DNA of 64,000 bases from Gymnorhina tibicen. Lineage: Eukaryota > Chordata > Aves > Passeriformes > Artamidae. The translations under genes and the position numbers were made by a program. Shown here piece after piece: positions 25,690-38,560 of the stretch (position 1 is the stretch's first letter; each line of letters begins with the position of its first letter). A model generated the notes under the pieces. The model was not told where the DNA came from. It made no database searches and saw only the letters and a program-made list of their open reading frames with translations. The DNA is taken from contig VXAZ01006383.1 in NCBI GenBank assembly GCA_013399875.1, forward strand, positions 558,001-622,000, given 5' to 3'.

Positions 25690-28674
25690 TGGCAGTGTAT
25701 ATATTAGTACACTGCTTTGGTACTGTCTGTTCTCCTGAACTTTCACATGCCTGCCTCACTAACCAAATATAGTCCTATAATTATTTTCTCTTTTTTCTGT
25801 TTCAGGATAAAAATATTAAAGTAGCAAAAAAAGGTTATGTTCTACCTCTTACATATTGAGCTGGTATATCACACACAATGCTACAAAGCACCATGCAGAT
25901 ACATATTTGTGTTGTCTTTGGGACATCCACATTGCGCTCACCATATGGTTTAGATATGCCTGAGGGTTTACAGTTAGCCTGCAAAACTGTTTTTAGGCTG
26001 TGTCCAATCCAAAGGACACGTACTGAGGACACTCAGGCATAAATATGCTACTGTAGTACAACATTCAATAGCGAAAGAGGAGGAGCTGGTTAGCAACCAG
26101 CTAGTAAGGAATTTAATTTTAAAAGCCTAGAAGAAATGGATGCTGTATGATGTGGGATAACAAAAAGGTATGAATACTGCTAGTCTCACAGGAATATGAG
26201 AGTTGTTTCCAATCTGAGTATTTACAAACATGAACTCAGAATAATTAGTATGTTTATTGGTCTTCACTTTTTAAATTTTTAAGACTTTATTCTCATTGAT
26301 TACAATTCCACCACCATGAAACAAGGAAACAACTTTAATTTGAAAGGCATCTGCTAGGAAAATTGTGCATTGTTTTTTTTCTTCTTAAGTACTACATAAA
26401 TGAAAAAAAAAATACCCTAATGCTGCACAAATACTGTATTTTCAGACCTATTTTGGCCATTTTATTTTACTAAAAGTCACCTAGTTTTAACTTATGTTTG
26501 TTCTTGAAAATTCATATTGTGAAAAGAAGTAGCAGACCACCTGATCAGGAGAAGCAGATTTACCTAAATGTTCATTATTTTGTAACAAAAAGTTTCCACC
26601 TAGATATTTATGCTCCCTTTTCAAGTCTGCTAGCCTTCCTTTTGAAGTCCCCTGTTCTAAATCTTGTCACCATTTAAAAAGCATGGCCTGAAATCAAGAA
26701 ACATTTTCATATGAACAATTCACACAATTACTGAAAACTATTCTAATATGCTTTCCCCTTCTTAGCAAAGAAAAATAAATGTCACCCAACTATTAAAATA
26801 AAATATTTCATTATGTTTATGCAAAATTAGCTTTGCTATATTACCTCATTCATGTTACACAAATGCATGCTATCTTCCTGTTTTGCATATTGAAGTGAAA
26901 CAACATATTTCGCCTTTTTTTTCCGATATCTCATATTAGGTCTGTGTTCATTTGTTGTGAATTGTGTCTGTTATAGACAAATACACTTCTCTTACCATTA
27001 AAACAATCTTCTTATCTTGAAAATTTAAGTCAATTCGATTAGATAGAAATGTGCATGGAATGAAATATGGATGTGATCAATTTCAGCATCTTAGTTAAAG
27101 AAAGGGCACTTGGCTTTGTTTTGTGCCACTGTATACTTGATAATAAGCTTTGGAAGAAGTACCAGTGAATACCATCCTATCTGCTTCCATTATGGCAAAT
27201 GTTTTCAAAAAACAAAGAGAGAATCCGTGCCTGTTCTAAAGACAAAAATTAATGTGCAGAATAAGACCCCATTCAGCACTTCTAAAAAGTGAACCTTTTA
27301 AATCTGGAATTTCACTTACCCAATTACAAATTAGGTTTCAGGACTAAGCGTGAAACTACGAGACCTTCTTAAAACAAAGGCCTACTGAGTTTTATGCTCT
27401 CCAATCTATTACAACTTTATATATATAACATAGAAATTCATATTCAGTCTTATGCAGAACTCACTCGCTCGCTTGTAACTTTCTCTACACAGTATTTGGG
27501 ATTTGGCATACACGACACTTTATCCTCAATCCAAAAATGATTTTTTTTCTTCCCTTCAGTGCAGAGATTGAGCTATGCTTAATGGTTCTGAATTGGTTTC
27601 CCTAAGGCTGAAAAGCTCCTTTTTTTCTCACACATTTCAGTCAGGAATGGTGTGATTGGAAGACACCAATGGCAAAGTACAGCTTTTTTTATTTTGTAGT
27701 TTTCATGAGGACATCAGCAACATTTCCATGAAAACAGTTAAGCAATCAGAAACGCTTAAACATACTTAAGATTAAGTCTAAACACAATTAGTACCTAAGC
27801 ATAGTTATAAATGTTACTTGCTCTTGGCATATGATATGGTTTATGCATCTATACCTTTAAAAAAATAAATCCTCAGATAAGCCACAGGGTCCCAGCAATA
27901 TCAAAGATAACAACAAATTCTCTGCTTCTATTGTTCTAGAATAAACTTATCTCTGGGTATTATTGCATAGAATCTAATCTGTTACTATTTCCTTTGTCCA
28001 CATTCAAATTTTCTAGTATTAAAATATAGGTAATATCAGATTTGTAATGGCTTCCACAAATCCACTCATGTATCAAAATCAGCCTCTATTCAGGATTCCA
28101 AAGTGAACAAGGGTCCAGATGTGCAACTTTTATCCATGTAACTAATCCCATGATATTCACCACTTACATATAAATAAGTAATTACTTACTTAAGTAAGGT
28201 GTTTGTAGGATGGGGCCTGAAATGGTTGATTTTGTTCTTAGCCAGTGGTTTATGCATGTATAGCTTTTTTTTTTTTTAATCCTTTTAAATTTAAATTTTT
28301 AGTCCTTTTACATTTATCCAGGATAGTCAGTTTTGGAAGTTCTAAGTTTATAAGGGGCATTACAGAGTGGTCATCTTATGCTATGCAGTGGACAATTATT
28401 ACATAAAATATCTTGGTTTTTTGTTTCTACTGAGATTAAAATTGCTAGTAAGAGGAATAATGAAAATGCAAAGCAATCTCTGAGCCAATAAGATTTTTAT
28501 AAACCACTGCAGAGATAGACATTCTGGATCATTCTTTTCCTTAGTTCATGAAATTCATTGGATTTTCAGTTCATGGTAACCAGAGCTCTCTCTTGAATTC
28601 TTCTTCTTCATTTCCCTTCTAATCTCCAAACCTGTCAGTGTTAGGACATAAGAACATTTTTTTTCCAGCTCATT
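25690..28674. other. Unique AT-rich non-coding DNA
   Basis: No gene or repeat family is recognised over about 3 kb. T runs occur near 26371, 27541 and 28267. Sequence composition is uniform. Confidence 0.62.
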
Positions 28675-28730
28675 CATTTCTTCCAAAAGATCTCAAAGTA
28701 CAAAGCAGACAATTACTTATCCAGAGATGG
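28675..28730 (-). repeat. Possible MIR-like SINE tail scrap
   Basis: 'aaagatctcaaagtac' then 'caattacttatcc' resembles the reverse complement of the amniote MIR-like tail ('gatctcaaagcgctttacaaa'). It abuts the CR1 copy that follows, which may have inserted next to or into it. The match is short. Confidence 0.25.
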
Positions 28731-28761
28731 ATGAAAGTGGACATTATTGTCACATTTTTAG

Positions 28762-29605
28762 TAGTCTGCAGATGATACCAAGTTGGGTGGGAACATTGCC
28801 TGCTGGTGGGTAGGAAGGCACAGCAGAGGGATCTAGAAAGACTGGATCAATGGGCTGAGGTGAATTGAATGAGGTTAAATGTGGCAAAGTGCTAGGTTCT
28901 GCACTTGGGTCACAACAATCTCATTCAGCACTACTGTTTTGGGAATGAATGGCTGGAAAGCTGCCCAGCAGAAAAGGACCTGGGGGTACTGTTTGGCAGC
29001 CAGCTGGACATGATCCAGCATGTGCCCAGGTGGTCAAGAACGCTGATGGCATCCTGGCCTCTATCAGCAATAGCGTGGCCAGCAGGACCAGGACAGTGAT
29101 TTCCCCCTGTACTCGGCACTGCTGAGGCCACGCATCAAATCATGTGTTCAGTTTTGGGCCTCTCCCTGCAAGGACATTGAGGTGCTGGAGGGTGTCCAGA
29201 GAAGGGCAAAAAATCTGGTGAAGCGTCTGGAGTCCAAGTCTTACAAGGAGCAGCTGAGGGCACTAAGGTTGTTTAGCCTGGTAAAAAGGAGGTTCAGGGG
29301 TGACCATATCACTCTCTACAACTACCCGAGAGGATGCTGTAGCCAGGTGGGGGTTGCTGTTTTCTCCCAGGTAAAAAGTGATAGGGGCGGTTTAGATTGG
29401 ATACTAGGAAAATTTCTCGGATAAAGGGTTGTCAAGCATTTAAATAGGCTGCCCAGGGAAGTTGTTGAGTCACCATTCCTGGAGATATTTAAGATGTGCA
29501 GTTGTGGCACTTACAGACATGGCTTAGTGATGGACTTGGCAGTGCTGAGTTAACAGTTGAACTCAATGATCTTGAAAGGATTTTTCACACCTAAATGATT
29601 CTGAT
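28762..29605 (+). mobile_element. CR1 LINE, 5'-truncated, ORF2 end plus 3' UTR
   Basis: About 840 bp match the avian CR1 3' region throughout: 'gatgataccaagttgggtgg', 'gcacttgggtcacaacaatc', 'gaaaaggacctgggggtact', 'tcagttttgggcctctcc', 'ggtgtccagagaagggcaa', 'aggctgcccagggaagtt', 'gacttggcagtgctgagtta' and a decayed terminal 'aaatgattctga'. The first part encodes the C-terminal end of the reverse-transcriptase protein, but frameshifts and stops break it. Near 29388 a segment of roughly 35 bp, usually present between 'gatagga' and 'ggtttagattgg', is missing. It is moderately old and younger than the CR1 at 23.6 kb. Confidence 0.93.
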
Positions 29606-32600
29606 TGTGCAAAGTTCTGACAGGGGATGAAGGAGAGTCCTAAACACGTTACAGTCTGACTTTTTTCAACATCTGGATGAGGAGCGAAGGTATATTTGGG
29701 GTATGGATATTCTGTCCTCCACTCAAGCTCTAAAAGAACTGAGACTCAGAATCACGTTGTCATAAGTATTCCAAGTGAATTAATCGGTTAGAATCGTAGG
29801 TATTTGTGTAAAATGATATCATTTTCATTAGTTATTAAATTCTGCAATTCCCAAGTGCTAACAGAGGCTGCAATTGCCACATAGTAAGTCAAAAGGCAAA
29901 GGCTAAGCTCTCTGTGGTAAACAAGATGATGACTGAAGAACTGAGAGCTGGAATTTTGCCAAATTGAAGATTTGTATAGGACAAATGGGGTTGAGAAATA
30001 ATCAACAGTGGACAATTTTTGACTGAGATAACAAAAAGATGATATTGATCTTGTCAACCTTATTTTTCACTCTTCTTAATTACTATGGCCAAATTAGAAG
30101 TAGTAGCTCTCACTAAATTGTTCATGCCTACCAAATTTCCATGCAGTTAACTCCAAATAATGAATAGCCTACAGAACAACCTTTATTCATAACTTTGTAC
30201 ACTTCCAACAAATTTTTCTAAAACAGTGGTTAGGATTGTGACTCTTGGCCTTAGCAGAAATCAGTAGCAGGTGTATGTTGTCCAAAAAAAACCTAGCATT
30301 TAGTTGACTTGTTACTTTGCTGTGTGCTACTTCTCTACCAAGGTCTTCTAATGTCTTGGGTAATTTACAAATTTAGTTTTCATTCAAGTGAGGTATTTGA
30401 AGTGCTAGGTTGGTCCCAATGTTCTGCAAACCATCTATAGATCTTCCAAGCTACTTCTCGTATGTCCTAATGGGCAGTACTTTGGCTTTGCAACAGCTAT
30501 TTAGACTATATTGAGCGATACCCTGAAAAAGGTGTGGCTTTATAAAGGAATCAGTGAGGCACCTATAACAACTCATTTTTCAACAGGTCTAAATATATTG
30601 TAACACTTTTACAAGAAAACATTATCGTGGTTCATTCTGTGGTTTTTTGGGCATATTCACCAACTTCTAATTTGGGAAATTCTCTCTTTTTGTTGTACCA
30701 GGAATTTAAATTTAGCCTATTGGCAAAGAGAAATCAACCAGAGCAACTTCATAAGAATCTGAAGTAGACAGAACAAGTCTCTCACTGAAAGTATAGAAAG
30801 GCTAATGAAATGCATACATCAGAGAAAGCAGCATGCAAGAAGTCAAACCCTGTTAGAAATTCACTCTTTAGTGTGAAAAATATTTATACGTCTCTCCTCT
30901 AACCTATAAGCAAGTTACTACTGATTAAGAAACCCACTGATATTCATAAACTTAAAAATTTATAATACAAAAACAATTATAAGGAACGATTTTAAGGAAT
31001 AGAATTACAATTCAGGTATTGTTTGGGAAGGTCATTATTTGCTATTTTTAAGAGCAGTTTAACTATACCCAAATATCTATGACAAGATATTAAACATCCT
31101 CCAAGTGACACCATATGCAATCAATGTGTCATTCTCAAGGAAGGTAATCTGCTGATCTCAAAGAAAGTAAAAGCATTTTAATAAATGAGTGAGGTACAAA
31201 ATCACATTTCACTTTGAGGAGACTTTCCTACTGCTTTACTCTCAACATAGAAGTGAGAGGTCCCTTCACATAGGGGCCATTTCCTATGAGCTTGCACAAC
31301 AAAGGGCTCTATTGGAAACAGTAGCAAGAGCTCTCCCTCTGCCCCTCCTCATTTAACAGAAAGTTTGTACCGTGTCACCTTCCACAGGGTAGAGCAAAGG
31401 ATTCACGAGAGTGAATCCTCTCAGCTTGAGCATGTAAAACTTATTATTACCATGACAGAAATCTCATTTTCCAAGCATACTCTGTCTCTTGCAGAATATA
31501 CAAGGTTTAAATGCAGACGCAGTCAAAATCTCATTAATGACTCAGATCAAGAGCTGCCATTGATCATTAAAACATAAATGCAGTGACTTCTAAATCTTAA
31601 AATGACACAGCAGCTGTGCATTTTGGGAAATGAGAGGAACTGTGACTATAATGTAAAAATCCATGAATATTTTCTTCCTGCTGCCTAGGCATTGCTGAGA
31701 TTTTCTAGGTAATATGAAAAGAACAACATAGCCTTTATATGACATTTTCAAACTATCTGATAAAAAAAAGAGAGAAATATTCCGTGTTTTTCTTGATGTC
31801 TATCATACTCTGCTTTCTTGATGTATATGTAGTTTGCTTTCACTCTGCAAAGAGTTGCTTTAAAAGAAACTTCAAAAGCTTCTCCCTTTATTTTTAAAAT
31901 TCAAGATTTTGTAAATCTTATTCTAAACATTTTCTAAAGGAGCATATCTTACTGGGATAGAAAGTTTGAAATGCAATTGCAATTTTACATAAATGAACAG
32001 AAACCATCACTTGCTAGTAATGGATTAGAATGTGAACTGGGCACCAGCTGCAGGTAATGGCCACTTGTGGGACTCACTGTCTTCATCACTTATCATCACA
32101 AATAATGCTATCTGTCAATTAAAGATATAGAGTTAAATAAAAGAAAAACAAAGAAATATAACAGAAAAAAAATCTGGTTGTCATCATCTGAGATTGCCTA
32201 ATATTCATAAACAAGAAACTAATCTCTATTTCCAATTTATATTTAAAGCCTATGTATTTAACAGGAATTGAGAATGATTCTAACAAAAAGAGTCCCATCC
32301 CATAAACAAAAAAAAGACGAAAAAAGAAAAAGAAGAAACACAACCACAGAAAACAAAAAAATCACGGTTAAAAATACTTTAGATCTAAATTTCACTCATA
32401 AACCCACAATTTGGAACAGATGTTTATGAAATCTTTTCAATTTCATTTGACACGCGATATGTGATCTGATTGAAACAAAATAATAACCAATCAAATAATT
32501 GTCAAGTACCTGAAATGACTGTATATTGCAAATAAGTTCTTTGGGAAGTCAATGAGAAGTACCAAGTGACAACCCAAAATGTCTGTGACAAAGAAAGTGC

Positions 32601-32690
32601 AACTGGAGTTTTGCACAGCTGTAATACTAGCCGTCTAGGTGGGCAGAATTTAGTGGAAAGCTAAACACTTCTAAATAAAAAAAATGGGAG
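29606..32690. other. Unique AT-rich non-coding DNA
   Basis: No gene or named repeat is recognised over 3 kb. Near 32119-32355 the sequence is A-rich with scattered G (aaaagaaaaagaag), which creates a spurious minus-strand frame of F and L codons. Confidence 0.62.
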
Positions 32691-33606
32691 TATGTGGTGG
32701 GTTGACGCTGTCTGGACGCCAGGTGCCCACAAAAGCCCCTCTATCACTCCCCTCTTCATCTGGACAGGTGAAAGAAAATATAATGAAAAGCTCATGGGTC
32801 GAGATAAGGACAGCAAGAGACCACTCAGCAATTACTGTCACAGGCAGAACAGACTAGAGTTGGGGAAATTAACCAAATTCATTACCAATCAAATGAGAGT
32901 TGGATAATGAGAAGTAAACCCAAATCTTAGTGACATCTGCCTCTCATACCTCCCTCCTTCCTGAACTTAACTTCTTACCCTAATCTCTACCTCCTCCCCC
33001 CTGCAGCACAGGGGACAGGGAATGGGGGTCCAGTGCTTCCCCCTCAGGCGGAGAATCACACTCTTCCCCTGATCCAGCATGGTATCCCTCGCACAGGAGA
33101 CAGTCCTCCATGAAATTCTCCTGTGGGATGTCTTCCCACAGGATGCAGTTCTTCAGCACCTGCTCCAGCATGGGTCATTTCCATAGGGTGAAGTCCTTCC
33201 AAACAGGTTGCCAGTGTGGTCCCCCATGGGGTCACAAGTCCTGCCAGCAAACCCGCTCCAGCATGGGCTCCTGTCTCTCCTGGGTCCACAGGTCATGCCA
33301 GGAGCCTGCTCCAGCACAGGGTCACAGCCTCCTTTGGGCATCCATCTGCTCTGGCATGGGGTTCTCCATGGGCTGCAGGGGCACAGCTGCCTCACCACGG
33401 TCTGCACCACGGACTGCAACACAATAACTTTTTACTCTTCCTAAATATATTATCACAGAGGTGTTACGACCATCAGTGATGTGTTTGGCCTTGATCAGCA
33501 GGGAGTCCATCCTGGAGCTGGCTGTCATTGGCTCTACTGGACATAGGGAAAGCTTCTCACTGAAGCTGCCCCCACTATCAAAACCTTGCCACATAAACCC
33601 GATAAA
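32691..33606 (+). mobile_element. Solo LTR with candidate 5-bp target-site duplication
   Basis: The unit opens with 'tatgtggtgggttgac' and closes at 'aaacccgataaa', with GGGAG directly on both sides (32686-32690 and 33607-33611), a candidate target-site duplication. Inner text matches an avian LTR that I remember: 'gccaggtgcccacaaaagcc', 'tatcactcccctcttcatct', 'gggtcgagataaggacag', 'aacagactagagttgggg', 'ggtcacaagtcctgccagca', 'attatcacagaggtgttac'. The GC-rich middle (about 33060-33420) carries degenerate repeats of 'tgctccagcatggg' and is open in several frames on both strands, which reflects composition and not genes. No retroviral coding region is attached. Confidence 0.85.
33069..33360 (+). 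repeat. Degenerate 'ctccagcatggg' repeats inside LTR
   Basis: Copies of a 14-bp motif close to 'tgctccagcatggg' start near 33069, 33160, 33253, 33306 and 33345, separated by irregular 40-90 bp spacers. A 10-bp inverted repeat (33119-33128 with 33134-33143) lies between the first two. This is an internal minisatellite-like part of the LTR. Confidence 0.7.
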
Positions 33607-33611
33607 GGGAG

Positions 33612-34472
33612 AAAACAACATCCCTCTTGCAGGTGTCAGCCATCCACTCACCTGTCAGATGTTTTGAAATGTCATTTTAAGGAATAATCTAAGGTAAAGT
33701 ACCTCCAGCACAAGTCCCAGTCTCTGCAATAGGCATCTCTCTTAATAAATTACTGGTTTGTTTTTGTTGGTTTTTTTTACACTTTACACTTTGGAAATGT
33801 AAATTCTACCATTTTCATCTCTTAGTGTTTTGGTGTTACTCTGTGTTAAAGAAAGACAGGAGCAAATCAGGCCTCAAGAACTGTTCTTCATAAACCCTCT
33901 GCGATGCAAATGGCTCTGTCTGGTTTTAAATGAAAAGCAGCATACAAAGGGTAGGACCTTGGGGGGAAAAGAAAATCTTGAAAAGAGCAAATAAATATAG
34001 GCTCATGAACAGTACTTATCTAGCCACTACAAATTAGAAGTCACTCCCTTTTCTATTTACCTCAAACTGAATCACAGTTATTATTTCAATATACTTCCAA
34101 GAACAAGTAGTGTGGGTATGCTCTAGGGCTCTGTACTGGAAGACTAAGGAAAAACTGACAACAAGCTGCAGATTTATGATGCATGAATGAAGCAAATGTT
34201 TGTCACATGGCTGAAAAAGCCTCTCGTCTCTTACTGCTAGACTTGTTCAGCTACTACTCAGGATTTATCCTTTCCCTCACAATCCAGAAAAACAGGAAGA
34301 TCCTTGAACATCCTCTCAATTTCTTCTTGACTTGTAGGTCTTTACACACCTATCAACAAGCCACAGCCTCAGGAGGCTGTCTGTCTCTGTACACCAAGGA
34401 GTATTGGCATGACTAGCATAGTAATTCTGTTTCAGCCATTCGGCTTAACTGTCTTCATTGCAAACAAATTGC
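33612..34472. other. Unique non-coding DNA
   Basis: No gene or repeat is recognised. A T/G-rich stretch lies near 33748-33779. A 77-codon plus-strand open frame at 34183-34416 has no identifiable similarity. Confidence 0.6.
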
Positions 34473-35467
34473 TTAATGGCTTTGGGTAGCAAACACACAC
34501 AGAGCTGTGCCAACGGATCGAGAAATAGCTGAGTAGGTATGGCTTGGGAGCATACTTATTGGCACTCCATTTAAAACCTCTTCTGACTTATCATTTGCAT
34601 CATCATCTAAGTGTGATCTCTTTTGTTCAGCAGCTGAATGCTTCTTACCTGTTTGTTCTAAAACCAAAAAGAAATCAAAAGTCAGGACCCTCTTCTTCCA
34701 TTCAAAAGCTTGAGAGTCAATAAAGATGTGTAGGAAGAGATTCCTTACCTTCATTAACAACATAGTTGAAAGGAGCAAAGCTCCCTAAAAATAGAGGAAG
34801 ACAGGGAACGGTTCATCTACCAAGAACACAGATACAGTAAAATAACAAAATCTGGCAGCACACATAGGCACCACAAGACCCAATCCCTTCAGACTAAAGT
34901 GCTTTAAAGATTTCTATAAAGTAACAGAGATTTGACAGTTCAGGCAAACCTCTCTGTGTATGGCAAGTGCTGAATGAATATCCATGGAATTTATAACAAA
35001 ATGATGCATTAAATATTACGTAAGAAAAGATCATGCCTTTGAAGCATGGCACGAGTACGACAGTCCACCTAGTTTTTCATATACTGCAACAATTAATGCT
35101 GTTGTGCATATTTTATCTTGAACATCTTTCCATTAGTGGAGAACTTACTTGTTGTTTCTGTTAGGAGAAACAAAAGGAGTCATCAGAAATTTCCTTTGCA
35201 CATTCTTGTTTACTTATGATAAATGCCAGGATACCTCACTTTGTATAAAAAATTGGACACAAAATACAGCTTTCATGATCAGAAATAAAATACTCACAGC
35301 AATAAAACCCCAGCCCTAGAACACAGCAAAAATCTTGATGAAATTTTTTGTGTTTTTTATATATTGTTGGTGGACTTTTTGGCATCTTCACAGCTGAATG
35401 GCCATGACTACTGCTTCTGCTTTTAGCCACTCACCTTCACAGATGCAGCCAAGAAATCCACTGGCGT
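34473..35467 (-). other. Candidate cluster of tiny coding exons (unproven)
   Basis: On the minus strand five short segments are each bounded by AG and GT splice-like motifs. They are 35435-35467 (33 nt, donor gtgagt), 35298-35315 (18 nt, acceptor tgtgttctag), 35149-35157 (9 nt, acceptor ctcctaacag, donor gtaagt), 34749-34784 (36 nt, acceptor tcctctatttttag, donor gtaagg) and 34649-34657 (9 nt, acceptor ttggttttag, donor gtaaga). All lengths are multiples of three. Read in phase 1 each is open, and several join orders stay open; joining the 18-nt segment to the 9-nt one at 35149 makes a stop. If the last donor is ignored, the frame runs on to a stop at 34473 through a hydrophilic stretch (KKHSAAEQKRSHLDDDAND). 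I recognise no protein. Splice-like motifs are common in AT-rich DNA, so chance is a serious alternative. Confidence 0.18.
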
Positions 35468-38400
35468 CTGAATTTATATTTTAGCAATGGGTTTTATTTC
35501 TTTGAGTGGGTAGGTACAAGTTCTGCCATGCAGCCAAACACTTTGTGGCACAGTTTCTACTGTTTCCAGCAGTGACTACATAAAAAAGGGTTTAATTGCT
35601 CCTTCTGTACAGCCTGAAGGAAGTATGGTGAGCCAGCCCAGCTACCAATTTAACTAGGTCTGTGAGCAAACTTAGAGATCAAGGTTAAATAAAGTAATTT
35701 AACCCTGTTTAACAGACTGGTCGGTCCCACTGTCAAGGTCTTCCCCTAACCACCCACCTTTTATTTCCTTTTTTTTTTTTTGACTGCCATCTGGATTTGA
35801 TCCACCACTGAAAACCAACCTTGCTTGGTTTTTTTTTTTCTCACTACTCTTTCTTTTCTTTTTTTTTCTCTTTTTTTTTTGCTTGCTTGTTTGGGGCTTT
35901 TTTCCTCCCAAAATGAAAAAGATTCAGTAAATCCATATCATTACACATGGTCTTTAATACACACACATATATATAGCATGGAAGTACAAATTTTTAAGAC
36001 TAATCTTCTGTAATATTTTGGATATTTCTGAGGACCTAACTATAATGTGAAGGTCTCACATTAGATGTAGGGCAAGAATACATATCTTGAAAAATTTATC
36101 CCAGAATACTTGGTGGTATATATTCCAAACTGAAAATATACTTCTGACCACTGACTTTTAACTCCTGTCTGTACTAGGAAGGAGACATTTGAGTGAGTCA
36201 TCAAAAACTCAGCATAGTTGAGACCAAACATCCCTCCAGTGCAAAGAAATTGTCTATTGAAGAAGGCTACAGCAGCTCAGAATATTTTAAGTTCACATGG
36301 TAAAAATACCAAAAAATAAATAGAGTCACATTTCCATTAAATGTGTAGTAACTGCTGATTTTTCAGTCTTGGAATTTGCCTAGACCATTAACAATAATTA
36401 AACAAGTTGCACATGTTTACTCTGCTTTAATATTGGTTTAGGTGTCCAGAGGAAAATGGCAATGTTTAATATTTAAATATCAAACATTTTGATTAAACAT
36501 TAGTGCATTGAACTAATATTAAGGAAAAATGAAAAAGAGTTCGTAGAACTGACCATAAGTCTTTTGGGTTGCAAGTGCTAAACACACACTTTGAAATTTG
36601 ACATGTAGGCATTTTTTCAAAAAGTGGCCTGACCCCAAGCTCACAAATGTGAATTGTAATTAAGAAGCAATATTTCTAAGTCTGTACTTAGTGCTGGGCT
36701 GTGCAAAAAGTTGCATGTTTACCATCAAAAAGAATCTGCAGGATTCTGACTAAAATCAGATATGAGCATAGCAGCTCAAAGAGTCAGGACAAAAGGTACT
36801 CAGCATCAAATCACCCTGCCTACTCTCTCTAACAAATTATTAATTTACCCTCTTTTCATTCTCCTAGAAATAAATGGAATTCCCTAATATAAATTATTAA
36901 ACTGATAGGAGTCTCAGTCAGGTCTGCCACTTTATAAATACCCAAGGAATTTCCTTAAAATCTACTAGGTGGGGTCTAAGTAAGCTTCTACACCTTGGAG
37001 CCATTATACCTTCTCTAAATATTAATCCTTCCCATTTCTTCAGAAATATTATTCTATATCAATCATTTATAAGAGTTCAGTTCTGTTTCTCCTGAAAAAT
37101 CCCATCACAGTAGTTTGAACTCCTCAAAAAAATCTGCAGGGATTTTCCAAACTCAAAAAAACCCAAAACCAAAACAAACTACTCACCAAATATGTAGAGT
37201 TCAGATTTTGAATGATTTGGTCATGGAAAAACAAATCCAAAGAGGTTTGAGATACCCCTTTCCTGCCTCCTCTCCCCGCCCAAAAAAAAGAAACAAAACA
37301 AAGCAAAACCCAAAAAAGCATGAAAAGCACTCCCTAGAAACCAGGTGTTTTCAATCCTGAAATGCTACAGGGATTACAGACAGGGATAAACATCAGTTGC
37401 CGGGGTGCAAATGTAAAAGCCTACACATTTGTTCATTTTATATCATAGTTGCAAATTATCTAAGTGCAATTTCCACTGTATTAAGGAGACAGCGTGTTAT
37501 GCTTCTAGCTTTCAGTCAGGTTTAATAAAGAGAAATCCTTCTACTGAATGAACAGTACCCCTTGGCTACTTTTAAAATAATCCATTGAGAATACTGCAAT
37601 ATTCCATACATTTATTAAAAGTATTGTGTTTCCTTAAGGAAATAGCCCAAAGAAGCATTGCTCACTTTTTTCACATGTATGGAATAAAAAATGCAAATAA
37701 TCCAAGTTTAGAGGCTGGGTGATTTTGGTGGGGTGCTTTGAGTTTTTTGGCTTTTATTATTGACAACAGTAAAAAGATTGTTTAAGACTAGCTGTGTCAG
37801 AATTTTGGATACCAAGTGTGACAGGCTCTGCAGGTGTACAGTGCTTTCCTTATTGATACAAATTGAATCTGAACATAGCAATTTATTCAGCAAATCAAAC
37901 CAATCACTGCACTGCAGTTTTCTCTTTCAGCTCTCATTTGCCAACCAAGTACTCTTAACCACTTGGCTACTTTTGCTTTACAGCAAGGTTTCAACTGCTA
38001 TTAGATGTTGTTTTATGGTCAGAGTATAGAGGTTTAAAAAATTTTAAAGACTGTTATGCTGCCATTAAGTACTGCATCATTCACACCTATTCCATACTAG
38101 TTCCTTGTCTCCCAACACACTACCATTAAATGAATTTCTCTCCACCTTACCCTAGGAAAAAATGGCATTGTTATCCCATGCAAAGCATTTAAAGATCTTG
38201 CAAGTAATTTTTTTCTAATAAACTAAATATTTGTCCTAAGAACAAGATTATCTCAAATCCTTCTTTTTTATTATAAATCATACTTTAAAAAGAGGTTCTT
38301 TAATGCAATTGTGTTGTATGTTATTTTGTTGAAAGATACTTAAGCTAACCAGTCCTCCAAAATAACAAAAAGATTAAAGAATGAAAATTAACACCAGATT

Positions 38401-38560
38401 GCCCAAAAGATAAATCAGGAAAGAGAAGAAACCAACTCAGGAAAAGAAGAGTAAGGGGCAGACAGCTAAAGTGGGAAAAAACAGAACAACCTTACAGTGT
38501 TGAGCCAATATATAACCATAGATTAATAGTGAGCCTTGGCAAGGCTCAAATGTGAAGATG
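35468..38560. other. Non-coding DNA with pyrimidine and A/C tracts
   Basis: No gene is recognised. A strong T-rich polypyrimidine stretch covers 35761-35910 and an A/C-rich low-complexity stretch covers about 37130-37325; both create spurious low-complexity open frames. A CA/TA simple stretch lies near 35957-35976. Confidence 0.62.
35761..35910. repeat. T-rich polypyrimidine tract
   Basis: Runs of T broken by C dominate the plus strand in three blocks (about 35764-35781, 35829-35842 and 35849-35880), interrupted by about 50 bp of mixed sequence. Confidence 0.85.

Noticed and set aside
33056..33651. Many overlapping open frames on both strands as a gene cluster
   Set aside because: They all fall inside the GC-rich part of a solo LTR and reflect its composition and internal repeats.
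34057..34110. Further minus-strand 33-nt exon-like segment near 34.07 kb
   Set aside because: It is open only in a different phase from the 34.5-35.5 kb cluster and its acceptor is poor; it shows how easily such segments arise by chance.
35699..36013. Lys- and Phe-rich open frames
   Set aside because: They are translations of T-rich and A-rich tracts.
37115..37360. Open frames on both strands over the A/C-rich stretch
   Set aside because: Low-complexity sequence; no coding signal.
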